A stretch of DNA of 64,000 nt, taken from contig NW_015622543.1 of assembly GCF_000835495.1 (NCBI RefSeq), forward strand, positions 1,906,239 to 1,970,238, given 5' to 3'. The position numbers and the translations under genes are program-made. Below the pieces are notes generated by a model. It did not search any database, had not been told where the DNA came from, and saw only the letters and a program-made list of their open reading frames with translations. This DNA is from Cladophialophora immunda (lineage: Eukaryota; Ascomycota; Eurotiomycetes; Chaetothyriales; Herpotrichiellaceae). This document shows, piece by piece, positions 1 through 9,387 of this stretch (positions are counted from its first letter, which is position 1; every line of letters begins with the position of its first letter).

Positions 1-270
1 TCCTACCACATGCTATTCCAGGATATCTACAGCAAATGTCAGTCTTCACGAGTCTACTTCCTTCGTGCGCGAGTTTACTCGCCTGTTCTCGTACCATGTT
101 CCTCCAATATCGTCATTCTTTTCGTAAACAACAAAGTCAAGGTTGTCAATGTACTGTGGAAACCGAATGGCACTGAGAATGCCCGAGTACCCAGCTCCAA
201 TGCAGACAACTTTGATCTTCCGGTTGGCATCAATTGGATGATCGTAGAGAGGGATAGTATTTGGATCCAT
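1..270 (-). CDS. Flavin-containing (Baeyer-Villiger type) monooxygenase, N-terminal part, cut by window edge
   Basis: Only the N-terminus lies in the window and the rest continues past base 1. From the ATG at 270 the protein shows the FAD-binding Rossmann motif (VVCIGAGYSG, about residues 22-31), an acidic VVYEKND segment and the GGTWYENR block typical of Baeyer-Villiger and related class B flavoprotein monooxygenases. These enzymes use NADPH, FAD and O2 to insert oxygen next to a ketone. An in-frame TAG just upstream supports this start. Continuity of ENR with YPGIACGR requires an intron at 82-27 with a GC donor (AACAG/GCGAGT), a CTGAC branch site and a CTGTAG acceptor, so exon 2 is 26-1. 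The gene diverges from the SDR gene at 874, which suggests a shared promoter and possibly a shared substrate. The family is secure; the substrate is unknown. Confidence 0.85.
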
Positions 271-873
271 GGCTTCTGCTGCAGCCCGTGACTAGGCAAA
301 AAGATGAGTATGAGTCAAGAAGGTTTTCCTTAGGCTTGTACATCCAGCTTGTGTTTTGAGTTATCTACTTGGAACCCCACGGAGAATAGATGACAAGTGA
401 CATGGATTCACATGTGTCACGAGATACCTATAGATTGGTATTGGAGGCTAAAGCTAAGTTGCCTTCATCATTTTCTTCGTCAGCTAGAGCTGACTCTCAC
501 CCATGGATCCTAACACGCTCTTCTGCGATCTCCAGAGATAAACTAAGTACCTGGTCTTGTGGGGTCCCCGCATGACAATGGTCCGCAATCTCCGCTTGTA
601 CACCTCCACCCCTTATTCTGCCCCGTAGGTATAGATGTTCGTCAGCAATTGTTGACTAAGAAAGCTTCAAGAAGATCATCGCGGGAATTGTTCCAAATAC
701 GAACTTCAGCTTGGATATATCGCTGACAGGTCGGTTCCGAACTACGTACGTTTAGCTACTTACCTGCTTACGGGAGTCTCTTCTGAAAGTTTGTCTTTCG
801 AAGCTTGTTGTGTTTCGCTGGCAATTACACTACCCTTCAATCTAAGTCTGTGGTTTCTGGAGACAGATCGACA
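271..873. other. Divergent intergenic region between monooxygenase and SDR
   Basis: About 600 bp between two divergently read start codons (270 minus, 874 plus). It holds no convincing coding frame. It presumably contains both promoters. I could not assign a specific regulator site. Confidence 0.5.
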
Positions 874-1796
874 ATGGGCTCTTCAAGCTTTGCAAACAAA
901 GTGGTGTTCGTGACGGGAGGTAGCTCTGGCCTGGGGGCAGAGACATGTGAGCTGTTCATACAAGCTGGGGCGACACTATTCATCACAGATCTTGCGGAGC
1001 GTGATATCCTCAAGCGAGTGGGAACAGAGAAAGCAACATTTCAAAAATGCGACGTTTCAAACCCTGAGGACTGCGAAAACGCGGTCAAGGCGTGCATAGA
1101 GCGCTTTGGACGGCTCGATGTTTTATTCCACAATGGGGCACGACTTGGTGCTTGCGCAACCGTTGTCGACCATGATATTACGCTGTTTCAGCAGGTTGTC
1201 AACACCAACCTATGTTGACTGTTCTATCTAGCCCGGGTCGTCATACCTCAGATGCGCAAACAAGGCAAAGGAACCATTGTGAGTACAGCCAGCACTGCCG
1301 GGCTCGCGGGAGATTACGGTCTCTGCTCCTACAGTGCGGCGAAGGCAGGACTGGTAAACTTGACGCGAACTATGGCTCTGGATCATGCACAGGAAAACAT
1401 CCGCGTCAATTGCGTGTGCCCAGGATATATGGTCACACCAATGACAGTTCCATTCCGCGAAAACGAAGTCATGCACGAAGCGCTTCTTGAAAGTATTCCC
1501 ATGCACCGAGGCTCTGATCCGAAGGAGGTAGCCCGGGCAGTGCTGTTCCTGGCGTCGGAGGATTCCTCTTATATCACCGGACAAGGTAATTTTTCCATTC
1601 GTTTTATCCGTTGACCAAGAAAGAAGCTGACTTAGGATGTTCCCACACAGCTATTGCAGCTGACGGTGGTTGGACTGCCTCCACTGGCGGACCAAACTTT
1701 TTGAAATACATGGGATCTGGGGTAAGTGCATCGTTGGCTGTGCAATGATCAAAGTTTGGGTTGCTAATTCAACAACCGAAGGTGCAGACCAAGTAA
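874..1796 (+). pseudogene. Short-chain dehydrogenase/reductase with an in-frame TGA (pseudogene or sequence error)
   Basis: Classical SDR, NAD(P)-dependent oxidoreductase. The frame from the ATG at 874 encodes the cofactor motif TGGSSGLG, an HNGA segment (usual NNAG), then NTNLC followed by TGA at 1216-1218. The same frame continues without a gap as LFYLARVVIPQMRKQGKG, the catalytic Ser region STASTAG, the YSAAK catalytic Tyr/Lys motif and CPGYMVTP. Introns at 1586-1650 and 1722-1781 join GQ to AIAADGGWTAS and give the C-terminus YMGSGVQTK with TAA at 1794-1796. The expected length is about 306 codons. No intron can remove the TGA without deleting conserved residues. A single G-to-T change from a Gly codon would explain it. 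The gene may be inactivated, carry a base-call error, or rarely be read through (context TGA C). It diverges from the Baeyer-Villiger gene. Confidence 0.8.
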
Positions 1797-2210
1797 TCAA
1801 ACTCGGTCCTCAATTAAAACTACGGAAATGTTAGGATGCCAGGGCTTACATCGGTGACCTTGTCAAAGTTCAAGGTGTGGCCTTATCTCCGACGAGGGTT
1901 TTACCAGGAAACTGGACCGAGACTGTAAATAGTACATCAAAGAGATCATGACGAGGCCACAGCCATGATGGCGACTTGTGAAGTGATTTGAGCTGGTCTC
2001 CACTGTTTCGCTTTATTTGCTTCTATTCGAGTGCTGAGGATGTTCCATCCTGAAGAATCACGAATCCATTTCGCATCATCTCTAGAGTTGAAGCAATTCA
2101 AGGATTCAACACGACGATGGAGCTAACAATACCCTACTTAACACTATAGGGAAACTCCTTAAGATAGTAATTGTGAGGGTTTGGAAAGAGTTCTACAACT
2201 AGCTAGCTAA
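1797..2210. other. Intergenic, 3' flank of the SDR gene
   Basis: No coding frame with protein-like character was seen. It leads into the repeat-rich segment that follows. Confidence 0.4.
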
Positions 2211-2214
2211 CCTA

Positions 2215-2830
2215 GTAACAAGGAGGATAAATCTGAGGAGAGAGGAGGAAGGAATGGCTGTCCTTCCTTTCTCCTTATATCCTCCAACGCACCGTAAGGA
2301 GGTAACTAGTGTCCTCACCTCCTTACTCCTCCTTCCTTACGTACTTGTTCTAGCTCCTTGCCTTCCCTTGCGTACTTGTTCCAACTCCTTACCTTCCTTT
2401 GCGTACGGTGTCTCAGCTGTCAGGATTCTGTAGCCCTTACACCGTGTACGTCTTGACCAATCAGGAGGCATCATTTCGCCTGTACATTGTACAGGCGAAC
2501 ACACCCAATCAGAAAGTATGGTTTCCTGGCGTTGGTCTTGGGGCGGGTTCGCCAGAACCGAACCTTCTCCTGGGTTCAACCCATCACATTTAAGTCTCTA
2601 TATATAGGGCTAGAGCTATCTATACTAGGTGTTATTGCTTCTATTAACCTGCCTATCCACCGCTCCCCTTACAGACACTCCCTAAAAGCTATCATCTAGT
2701 AGCTGGCCCGCTACCTACGTCACTATATCTATCGGTGGCCCTAAAGAGTCCCTCATAACTAAGTATAGGTTTTTCGTATGAGACTACCTAGGTACGTACA
2801 TTGACGGGTAGGTGGTGTATGTGATGTCCA
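2215..2830. mobile_element. Repeat-rich segment, probable transposable-element relic (solo LTR or MITE-like)
   Basis: This segment has several kinds of repeat. A purine-rich stretch near 2218-2255 is followed by its approximate reverse complement at about 2259-2287. There is a direct repeat of about 31 bp in 2.3 copies at 2331-2407. A palindrome with 11-bp arms lies at 2475-2499, and a second palindrome with 6-bp arms at 2571-2583. A TATATATA promoter-like run follows near 2595 and then TA-rich sequence. No transposase or polyprotein frame is present. Termini and target-site duplications could not be fixed, so the element class is only a guess. The TA-rich 3' part could reflect old RIP mutation. 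Confidence 0.4.
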
Positions 2831-3309
2831 CGGTACGCAAGCGGAGTTGGAGTCCTCCGCATCTACATCCACAACAGGTACATGGTACAGAGACGTGTCT
2901 TCATGAAAGGAAGGGAGAGTGTGGTAGAAGAGGGGAAGTCCCTAAAAATCGGATACTCGTGATATAGCCTACCTACCTGCCTTCCTCCCTCCCTCCCGAC
3001 GTATGCACAGTCCGTGCGGCCCTTGCGGTCCAAGTCCTCTTGTTCCTTTTTCCTCGCGCCGGGGATAAAATGGACCTCATATACGGAAACCCGGCGACAT
3101 AGATATATACAACAACTTTTCCGAAGACTTTGCGCGGCATAGGACCTGGTCCTTTCTCTTTCATTCACATATTCGCCCCTCACTATAACACCGTCCCGAA
3201 CCATGACTTCGTCAAAGACAAAAAGAGATGGAGGCAGCCCATTGACCGCCCACCGGCCCCCAAAACTCATTTCTTCATCCACAGCTCGTTTCTGTCGACG
3301 TGGTTTGGT
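2831..3309. other. Intergenic, 3' flank of hapX
   Basis: Between the repeat segment and the hapX stop. It has a pyrimidine-rich run (about 2974-3000) and no supported coding frame. It probably contains the hapX 3' UTR. Confidence 0.4.
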
Positions 3310-4857
3310 TCAGGGACTCTTGCCGAATCTCCGATCAAAATCCCTCAGGACAGCCATAACGTTCGCAGCGTCAATCTCCAACGCCGGCCTTCCCGCCATG
3401 CCCGGGTTGCTAGGTTCGCTGGCATGTAGCTTAGGCATCCACTCGCCAATGTCGCCCGCAGCGCGCTCGTAGGCGGGGTGTCGCGACAGGGTGGTGTAGG
3501 CGTCTGCGCAGGTTAGTGTTACACCTGCCTTTGGCACATTTGTGGAGCTTTGCTGTGCCAGGGTCTCGTAGGAGGGAATAACTGCGGCTTGGGACCGGGT
3601 CGTGCGGTTTCTTCTGGGAAGAGGCACCACATTATTCTCGGTACTCGACCGGCAGCAAGACCCGCCGGGAATTTGGGCGCCGCAGCATCCTGAGGAGGGT
3701 GTGGTCGCGAGCTGTGACTGAGCACGAGAGGCCGCAAGAGATTTGCAGAAAAGAGTACTATTCGGATCGGCGCGACATTGGGCACATGTTCCTGGCCCCG
3801 ATGCCCCACACCCCGAAGGTGGAGGAAGCACTGACGGGACAGACATGGACACATCGCCTTCGGACGGGGGTGGTGTAAATTGGTCGAGTTGCCTTGATGA
3901 TGTGTGCGTCGGAATGATTGCTGCCGCTGACCTGCTGCTGGCCGCGGTCTGCGCTCGTTCCTGTTCAGCTGCGACCTCTGCGCAGATACACGGTGTGCCA
4001 TCTGAGCAGAAGCCGCACGGATCGGCCACCGCGGAAGTAGGAGAGTGATTGTCCAAGCGAGGGCGTTCTGGGATGGCGTTTGAGGCGTACACTGCCGTAA
4101 AATCAATTTCTAAAGTCTCCCTGCTCTCGATTTTGATTCTCTTTTCACCGCCATCTCTCTGTGATGGGGAGAGTGGACGTTTCTCGTGATGATTTGTGTC
4201 GCGGGCCTCTGCTGCGTCGCCGCCCATTGCTGCGAAGGCGTCGTCTATACATTGACAGCGGGTCTCTAGTGTGCAATTTCCACATCCGACTGAGGTGTCA
4301 TTTGCTGCATTGTCGTTTGAACTGGGAGCCTTGTCCCGAGTAGATGTGCTTGGAGGTGATTCCGAAGTTGTAGATCTGGCAGCAGCCAGCTCGTTTTCTA
4401 GTCTCCTACATCGATCCACCCAGTGTGCCAGGTCGGTTTGATAGTGTTCAATCTCTTTTTCAAGTTTGTCCACAGTCGCCCGGAGGATATCTTGTTCATG
4501 TTCATGCTCTTCCTCGATCTGCTTCAATTGTTCTTCGAGTTCACCTACCCGTGCGGCGCGTCTCTCTCGGAAGGCTCTCTGCGCGGCACGATTCTGCGCC
4601 TTGCGTTTAGTGGGAGGTGTGTCTGTCGCTGGTTTCCGTCCTGGCTTGGGACGAGGAGGGACGACCCATTCCCTGCTGGTGAGAGACATTGGTGCTGAGG
4701 TGGATGAAGATGGCGGGGAAGCGGCTGGTGGGGTTTGGGCTGGTTTCATGCATAGCGATGGTGGTCGTGCTATTGCAACTTTGACGTCGACAGAAGTTGT
4801 GTTCGCTGCTGTTGCAGCTGTTGCCGCTGCCTTCGGGGACGCGGCGCTGGAAGCCAT
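3310..4857 (-). CDS. hapX: bZIP iron regulator HapX, CCAAT-binding-complex partner
   Basis: HapX joins the CCAAT-binding complex to repress iron-consuming pathways in iron starvation and to activate iron-detoxifying genes in excess. The 515-residue single-exon protein has the Hap4-like CBC-contact motif SREWVVPPRPKPGRKP (about 61-76). A basic region (KRKAQNRAAQRAFRERR, about 84-100) and a coiled coil to about 155 follow. Four cysteine-rich regions come next: CGNC...CQC (about 192-203), CGFC...CIC (281-292), GCGASGPGTCAQC (about 349-361) and GCCGAQIPGGSCC (390-402). Such regions are the proposed Fe-S sensing elements. The C-terminus (IGEWMPKLHA, then VMAVLRDFDRRF) is also family-like. Length fits Aspergillus HapX (about 490). 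Two SreA-type GATA sites lie 250-320 bp upstream of the ATG. The gene lies downstream of ugo1 on the same strand. Confidence 0.95.
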   Translation of the reverse strand: MASSAASPKAAATAATAANTTSVDVKVAIARPPSLCMKPAQTPPAASPPSSSTSAPMSLTSREWVVPPRPKPGRKPATDTPPTKRKAQNRAAQRAFRERRAARVGELEEQLKQIEEEHEHEQDILRATVDKLEKEIEHYQTDLAHWVDRCRRLENELAAARSTTSESPPSTSTRDKAPSSNDNAANDTSVGCGNCTLETRCQCIDDAFAAMGGDAAEARDTNHHEKRPLSPSQRDGGEKRIKIESRETLEIDFTAVYASNAIPERPRLDNHSPTSAVADPCGFCSDGTPCICAEVAAEQERAQTAASSRSAAAIIPTHTSSRQLDQFTPPPSEGDVSMSVPSVLPPPSGCGASGPGTCAQCRADPNSTLFCKSLAASRAQSQLATTPSSGCCGAQIPGGSCCRSSTENNVVPLPRRNRTTRSQAAVIPSYETLAQQSSTNVPKAGVTLTCADAYTTLSRHPAYERAAGDIGEWMPKLHASEPSNPGMAGRPALEIDAANVMAVLRDFDRRFGKSP

Positions 4858-4933
4858 GTTTCATGGATAGAGGACAATCCGCCTTGTACCGAGGGTAATG
4901 GTCGGAGCTGATTGTGGGACGTCGTCTGCAATC

Positions 4934-4938
4934 CAATT
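4934..4938 (+). promoter_or_regulatory. CCAAT box upstream of hapX
   Basis: A CCAAT pentamer lies about 80 bp upstream of the hapX start. CBC/HapX binds CCAAT boxes, so autoregulation is possible. A single pentamer is weak evidence and it may lie within the 5' UTR. Confidence 0.25.
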
Positions 4939-5112
4939 AACTGCTGACACCGTGGAGGACGCAGTGGCCCCTGTTTGCCGCCAGCATCTGCTTGAATGGC
5001 GATATAAGTGTGGTTGCCTCCTCGAAACCGCGGTACGGCGGACAGATGGTTCGACAAGGCGCATGCAAGAAAACAAGTCGGGAAGAGTCGAGGTTGGGAT
5101 TGGGATCAAATT

Positions 5113-5121
5113 TTATCAGAT
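5113..5121 (-). promoter_or_regulatory. SreA-type GATA site (ATCTGATAA) upstream of hapX
   Basis: Read on the minus strand, in the direction of hapX, this is ATCTGATAA, an exact match to ATCWGATAA, the extended GATA site of fungal iron repressors of the SreA/Urbs1 family. It lies about 255 bp upstream of the hapX ATG. SreA is known to repress hapX when iron is ample. Binding here is inferred. Confidence 0.6.
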
Positions 5122-5163
5122 TAGATGCGACCGATAATCGGCCTTGGCACGTGCGGGGCTCAG

Positions 5164-5172
5164 CTATCAGAT
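5164..5172 (-). promoter_or_regulatory. Second near-consensus SreA-type site (ATCTGATAG)
   Basis: It matches ATCWGATAA at eight of nine positions, in the same orientation and 51 bp from the exact site. Paired sites are more persuasive than a single one. Confidence 0.4.
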
Positions 5173-5433
5173 CGGGAATGATCAGGCCACACCGATGGGA
5201 AAGAGTCGTCACCTAGATAGCGAGATAGGTAGGTATAGTACAGCAGCCAGTCTTTGTACATTCAAGTAGGTATGGAAAAGTACCCCCAGATATCGTGACG
5301 GAGAAGAGTATGGGTATCTCATACAACGCCTGAAACGCCGTGCTACATGCCCCGGTCCCCAACCTTCATCCACCATTAGATTTACATTCGCGTCCCCTCC
5401 GTGACAATGTTTGAGCATCAGCTTGACCCCTCA

Positions 5434-6930
5434 TCAAAACTTACCACCGTGCAAACCAGCTTCTGCTGCTGCAAACTCGCTGCCGCCTTGCAGTCCTCCC
5501 ACAAATGCGGTTCCCCAGACACCAACCAATCCCCACAAGCCAACCCGCCAGCCGCGGTACAGGCCTTCAATCCCCTGTCCTTTCCTCTTCCGCCTTGGGG
5601 CTTTCCCCATTAACGCGGCAGTTTTGTCCTTTCGTGTCTCCGAGTAACCCTCTTCCCGTGCGATACTCCAGAAGGTCGGTAGGATCCCTCGGTAAGATTG
5701 CGGTACTGGAACAATGGTCGTGATGGCTTTGCGTTTGGAGGATGAAGAAGGCGGTGCATACGCTGGGGATGTCCAGGTAGCTATCTGTGCTCGACGGAGG
5801 ACAGTCTCCAATGGGAACTTGATCGATAGATCCAATGCCGATCCCACAAATGTTGCGACACTCCAGGTGGCGGGGTTCATGACGGGATCCAGCCCGAGAT
5901 AAGACTTTAGGAATACCGGGGTGCTTGTAGAGATCAATGTTGGCAGAGTTGAGCTGAAGAAAGTGACAGGGATGAGGTGGCCGGGTATGAGGTATGGAGT
6001 TGGCAGTGTCCGTAGAGTCCCGAGTAGTGTCCGCGGCTCTTGACTGGAAGGCGTGAGGATGAGTCTAGTACGGGCGGCATCAATTGGTGCAAGGACAAGG
6101 GCAGACATCGCCGCCGCCGCCGTGCTGATCATGATGGTGGCTACCGGGGCGGTAGAGGTGAGAATAGAGATGTCGGGAATTGCTCCCGATGCCGGCGTAT
6201 TGAGTATGTCACTCTCTGCCACTCCAAGGACAGCTGCCAGAAAGCTTCTGAAGAATGTCTCAAGAGTCCGTGTCAGGATGTTGTACACAAATGTAGAATT
6301 AGTCGCCCGCCACATAGCCAAAGCTCCGCCACTCGACGACAGAGATGACAGTGCATCAATAAGAGAATGAGGATTCTTGAGGTGTAATTGCACATCGGCT
6401 TGTTGATGGCGATCAGGAACTCGTGAGGATGCCGTCTCCCGAGGTGGCCTTCCGCGCCGACCACGAGCTGGCGACCGACGGGATGTCGTTTGCTCAAATG
6501 GCGCGGTCGACGTGAAATAATTGGGTTCGTCATCTGATGAATGTTCGTAGCCATAGTCGTCATGCTCGTTCGCGTCTTCCTCTTCTGCTTCACCATATGT
6601 ATATCTCCTTTGCGGCTTTTTGTCTTCCTCCTCCTCATCTTGTGCAACGCGTGCCTGCAGAATCAGCTTTGCAACCTCGAATGGCTGCGCAAGCACGACA
6701 TTTGCATATTTCCATAACGCGCTATCAATTACTGATTTGAGTGATCCCGGTAGAGACGGCGAGGTATCAGAGATGTACTCGGAATAGTCGATGTCGGGAA
6801 ACGCGAAACTAGTTCCTGGAGAGTTGGTTTTCGAGGTACCCGAGGAAGTGTTGGGCAGTGTATCAGTACCAATAGATGGAGGGACGTAATATGGCCGGAG
6901 AGGATTTGGGACGTATCTCGAGTCCTGCAT
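5434..6930 (-). CDS. ugo1: Mitochondrial fusion and transport protein Ugo1
   Basis: Ugo1 is a modified mitochondrial carrier protein of the outer membrane that links Fzo1 and Mgm1 in fusion. The 498-residue single-exon product starts at the ATG at 6930 (MQDSRYVPNPLRPYYVPP). It has the Ugo1-like segment LWKYANVVLAQPFEVAKLIL, a degenerate carrier signature (about residues 78-97). An acidic, low-complexity insert (DEEEEDK, then EDANEHDDYGYE) follows, and then carrier-like hydrophobic stretches (MSALVLAPIDAARTRLIL; SIKFPLETVLRRAQIAT). The C-terminal RGWRVGLWGLVGVWG is also carrier-like. The repeats lack full PX[DE]XX[KR] motifs, as expected for Ugo1. The gene lies upstream of hapX in the same orientation with its own 3' spacer. 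Confidence 0.88.
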   Translation of the reverse strand: MQDSRYVPNPLRPYYVPPSIGTDTLPNTSSGTSKTNSPGTSFAFPDIDYSEYISDTSPSLPGSLKSVIDSALWKYANVVLAQPFEVAKLILQARVAQDEEEEDKKPQRRYTYGEAEEEDANEHDDYGYEHSSDDEPNYFTSTAPFEQTTSRRSPARGRRGRPPRETASSRVPDRHQQADVQLHLKNPHSLIDALSSLSSSGGALAMWRATNSTFVYNILTRTLETFFRSFLAAVLGVAESDILNTPASGAIPDISILTSTAPVATIMISTAAAAMSALVLAPIDAARTRLILTPSSQEPRTLLGTLRTLPTPYLIPGHLIPVTFFSSTLPTLISTSTPVFLKSYLGLDPVMNPATWSVATFVGSALDLSIKFPLETVLRRAQIATWTSPAYAPPSSSSKRKAITTIVPVPQSYRGILPTFWSIAREEGYSETRKDKTAALMGKAPRRKRKGQGIEGLYRGWRVGLWGLVGVWGTAFVGGLQGGSEFAAAEAGLHGGKF

Positions 6931-7295
6931 GGCGAGATACTCTGAAAGTGACACTGCTTACTGGCGTGCAGCTGTTTCAATGTTGTCACAGTGCACATAA
7001 GGTGATCGAAATGCAAGTTCAATTAATGCAAATGTCGCCGACGTAATTTACCCCGAAAAATGTACGGTGCAGCAAGACATGGGCCAAGTGCAGCTGAGCG
7101 TCATTTGAAACTATCATTTCTCCCATTGGAAGGCTGAGGCGACAACCCATGCACCACAGGCCAAAGAATCACAAGAGGCGTTCAGGTCTGAAGTACTAAG
7201 AGCAAACATCGGCTCCATCTGTCTTCAGCCGCGTCAAAGATTACAGACTAATTTGATGCTGCGGTTTGTGGTTCTAGCACCATCCTAACGTATAT
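6931..7295. other. Intergenic between MFS transporter 3' end and ugo1 start
   Basis: A 365-bp spacer holding the ugo1 promoter and the 3' UTR of the transporter. No coding frame was seen. Confidence 0.4.
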
Positions 7296-9387
7296 TCAGA
7301 TACTGCTCACGATTGTTGAGTCGGAGCGTAAGAGATTCATCTCCGGACAACCCACATCCCTCCCTGGTGTTTCCAGACTGTGATCTGTAGCCTGATCCAT
7401 CTCCATACCGGCGCTCTCCACGTCTTTCTCTTGAGATGTGTCGTCGTCGCGGCTCGCTTCACCTCTGCCTGGATCTGGGACCAAGGCAATGTCAACAGCG
7501 AAAGTACTCCGGGCACGTATCTGCGCTCCCCATAGCCAGAAGCATATTGGCACTGGGATGAGGAGCGTAGCAAAACATGCCAGCAGTGTGTTCGCCCACC
7601 CCACACCGAGATTGTGGAACATCTGTTTTGCGAACATCGGAAAGCCCGCGGCGAGAGCTGAACGTGAAATGGTCGCTATTGCAAAGGCGGACGCAGAACT
7701 GCGGAGCGTCAGTAAGGCTTGCGCGAAACAACATTACAAGTACTTGCTTGGTCCTATATATGTCGAGGATAAAATTGAAGCCTAAAAGTGTTCGTTACCA
7801 TCGATCAATGTTGACCGCTCCCGAGGCCAACTCCTCCCCAACGGGTAAAACGATCTGTGAAGATGGAGTTCAACTTACACCCGATAAATATGGTATGAAG
7901 CCCATAGCCAGTCGCAACTCCACTGGCAGCTGGTATGCTCCAATGCACCTGTCTAGGGTACGCAGCGGTCCAGGCAAACCAGAATAAGCCCGCAGTGAAG
8001 GCCACGGCGCCTGTGATGCAGATAGGCATACGCCACTCAGGAACCATAATACCATCATTTGCCCTTGCCCAGTGGGTGTAATATCTCTCTTGAGCCATAT
8101 GCACGACTGCAGACAGTGCCAGACCTCCAATGACACCAAAGAACGGCAGCCCCCCAGTACCACGATTCATATGGTATCCTTCGACGAAAACAATCTCGTA
8201 GGACACCAAGAACGTGTAGATCAGAGCATAAACAAACGCCACGTATATGCAGATGAAGAGCAGGATCGGCTCCTTGCACACCATGATAAAGGGCCTCTGG
8301 AGTAGATATTTGAGTGTTTGGCCCAATGTTTCATGCCGTTCTTCGATTTTGGCATGAATCGCCCAATCCCCGGTGTCGACACGCAGCTGTACCGCTTTCT
8401 GCTTCAGAAGGTACGGAGCGTAGGATTCGGAGGCGAAGAGCATCAAACCAAAGAAGACTGCCGAACCCACGAACACAGTCCACCATGCGCACCAGCGCCA
8501 GCCTAGTGATTGATTGTCTACAGTAAATCCAGCTAATGGCGAGGCGAGCATTGGTGCGCCGAACACAGAAGTCAGGAACGCGATAGATGCATAGCCCCGA
8601 CGAGCGCCTTTCCAGAAGTCTGCATAAGATGAGAGCGGCAGCATGAGGGCGCATGCTCCCATGACGCCTTGGAAGAAGCGACACAACGCTAGTGTCTGGA
8701 AGTCTTTTGCAGTCGCGGAGCCGGCCCCGAAGCAAATGAAACCGAACGACGAGATGATCATGGGAATCTTTCGCCCATAAATGTCTGACAGCGGGGCCCA
8801 GACAAAGGGACCTTCATGATCATGGTAGAGTCAGCTTAGTCGCAGGCAAGGAGGTGGATTTTTGTTCAACTGCCTTGGTGGGCGGAACGCTGTATGTATT
8901 TCGAACTTCTAATGCAGCACCCGCTGCTACGGGAAGCAAGCTCATTTGGTGTGTCGCGACGGGAGACAGGCAGCAACCCTGGACTCACCTGTAGTATATC
9001 CTAATAGAAACAGCGTTGAAGTGCAAAGTGTTGCGACCTCATCGGAGACGTGAAAATGAAGAGATAGCTCAGACACAGCTGGAGAGAGAATACCCGATGC
9101 TAGGGAGGAAGTGAAGCAAGCAAAGCCATAGAAGAAAGCAGTGACGATCCTAACTTCAGTTAACAGGCTCTTGTCAGGGCGGATCAAGGGTCAGATATCC
9201 CATACTTTTTGTGCGTTGGCCAGTTATACGGTAAATCTGGGTCGTCGACGCCATCGAAGTCCACAAGGAATGTCTTTCCAGCGTTGGCTTGCCGCGTCGT
9301 GATTCCTGGCGTTCGAGGGGGTCTTTCGGAGAACGCATTCCGGGCATCATTCTGATCCTGGATGGCTGTTCGATTCATGGAAAACAT
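7296..9387 (-). CDS. MFS drug:H+ antiporter-like transporter (DHA1, Flr1/Tpo type)
   Basis: Plasma-membrane efflux-type transporter with about 12 predicted membrane segments. Exons are 9387-9206, 9149-8989, 8811-7879, 7781-7748 and 7698-7296, giving 570 residues. Features: the N-terminal DPDLPYNWPTHKK signature of fungal DHA1 proteins; the first membrane block IVTAFFYGFACFTSSLASG; the loop WAPLSDIYGRK (MFS motif A-like); CRFFQGVMGACALMLP; the GWRWCAWW region; and the C-terminal AAGFPMFAKQMFHNLGVGWA. The fourth exon is only 34 nt. It is followed by an intron (7747-7699) that joins in frame only with a GC donor (ACCAA/GCAAGT), restoring DIYRTNSASAFAIATISRSA. The cytosolic tail is acidic and polar. 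It diverges from the GH71 gene across 1.6 kb. Substrate is unknown. Confidence 0.88.

Larger units (their letters stand above)
4858..5433. other. hapX promoter region between ugo1 stop and hapX start
   Basis: A 576-bp spacer between two same-strand genes. It contains the two GATA-type sites and the CCAAT box listed separately and no coding frame I can support. Confidence 0.5.

Noticed and set aside
1216..1260. An intron removing the TGA in the SDR gene
   Set aside because: The residues on both sides are contiguous in SDR proteins, and no donor/acceptor pair removes the stop without deleting conserved sequence.
7746..7760. One-base frameshift in the MFS transporter
   Set aside because: A GC donor (GCAAGT) at 7747 restores the frame and the conserved sequence without any frameshift.
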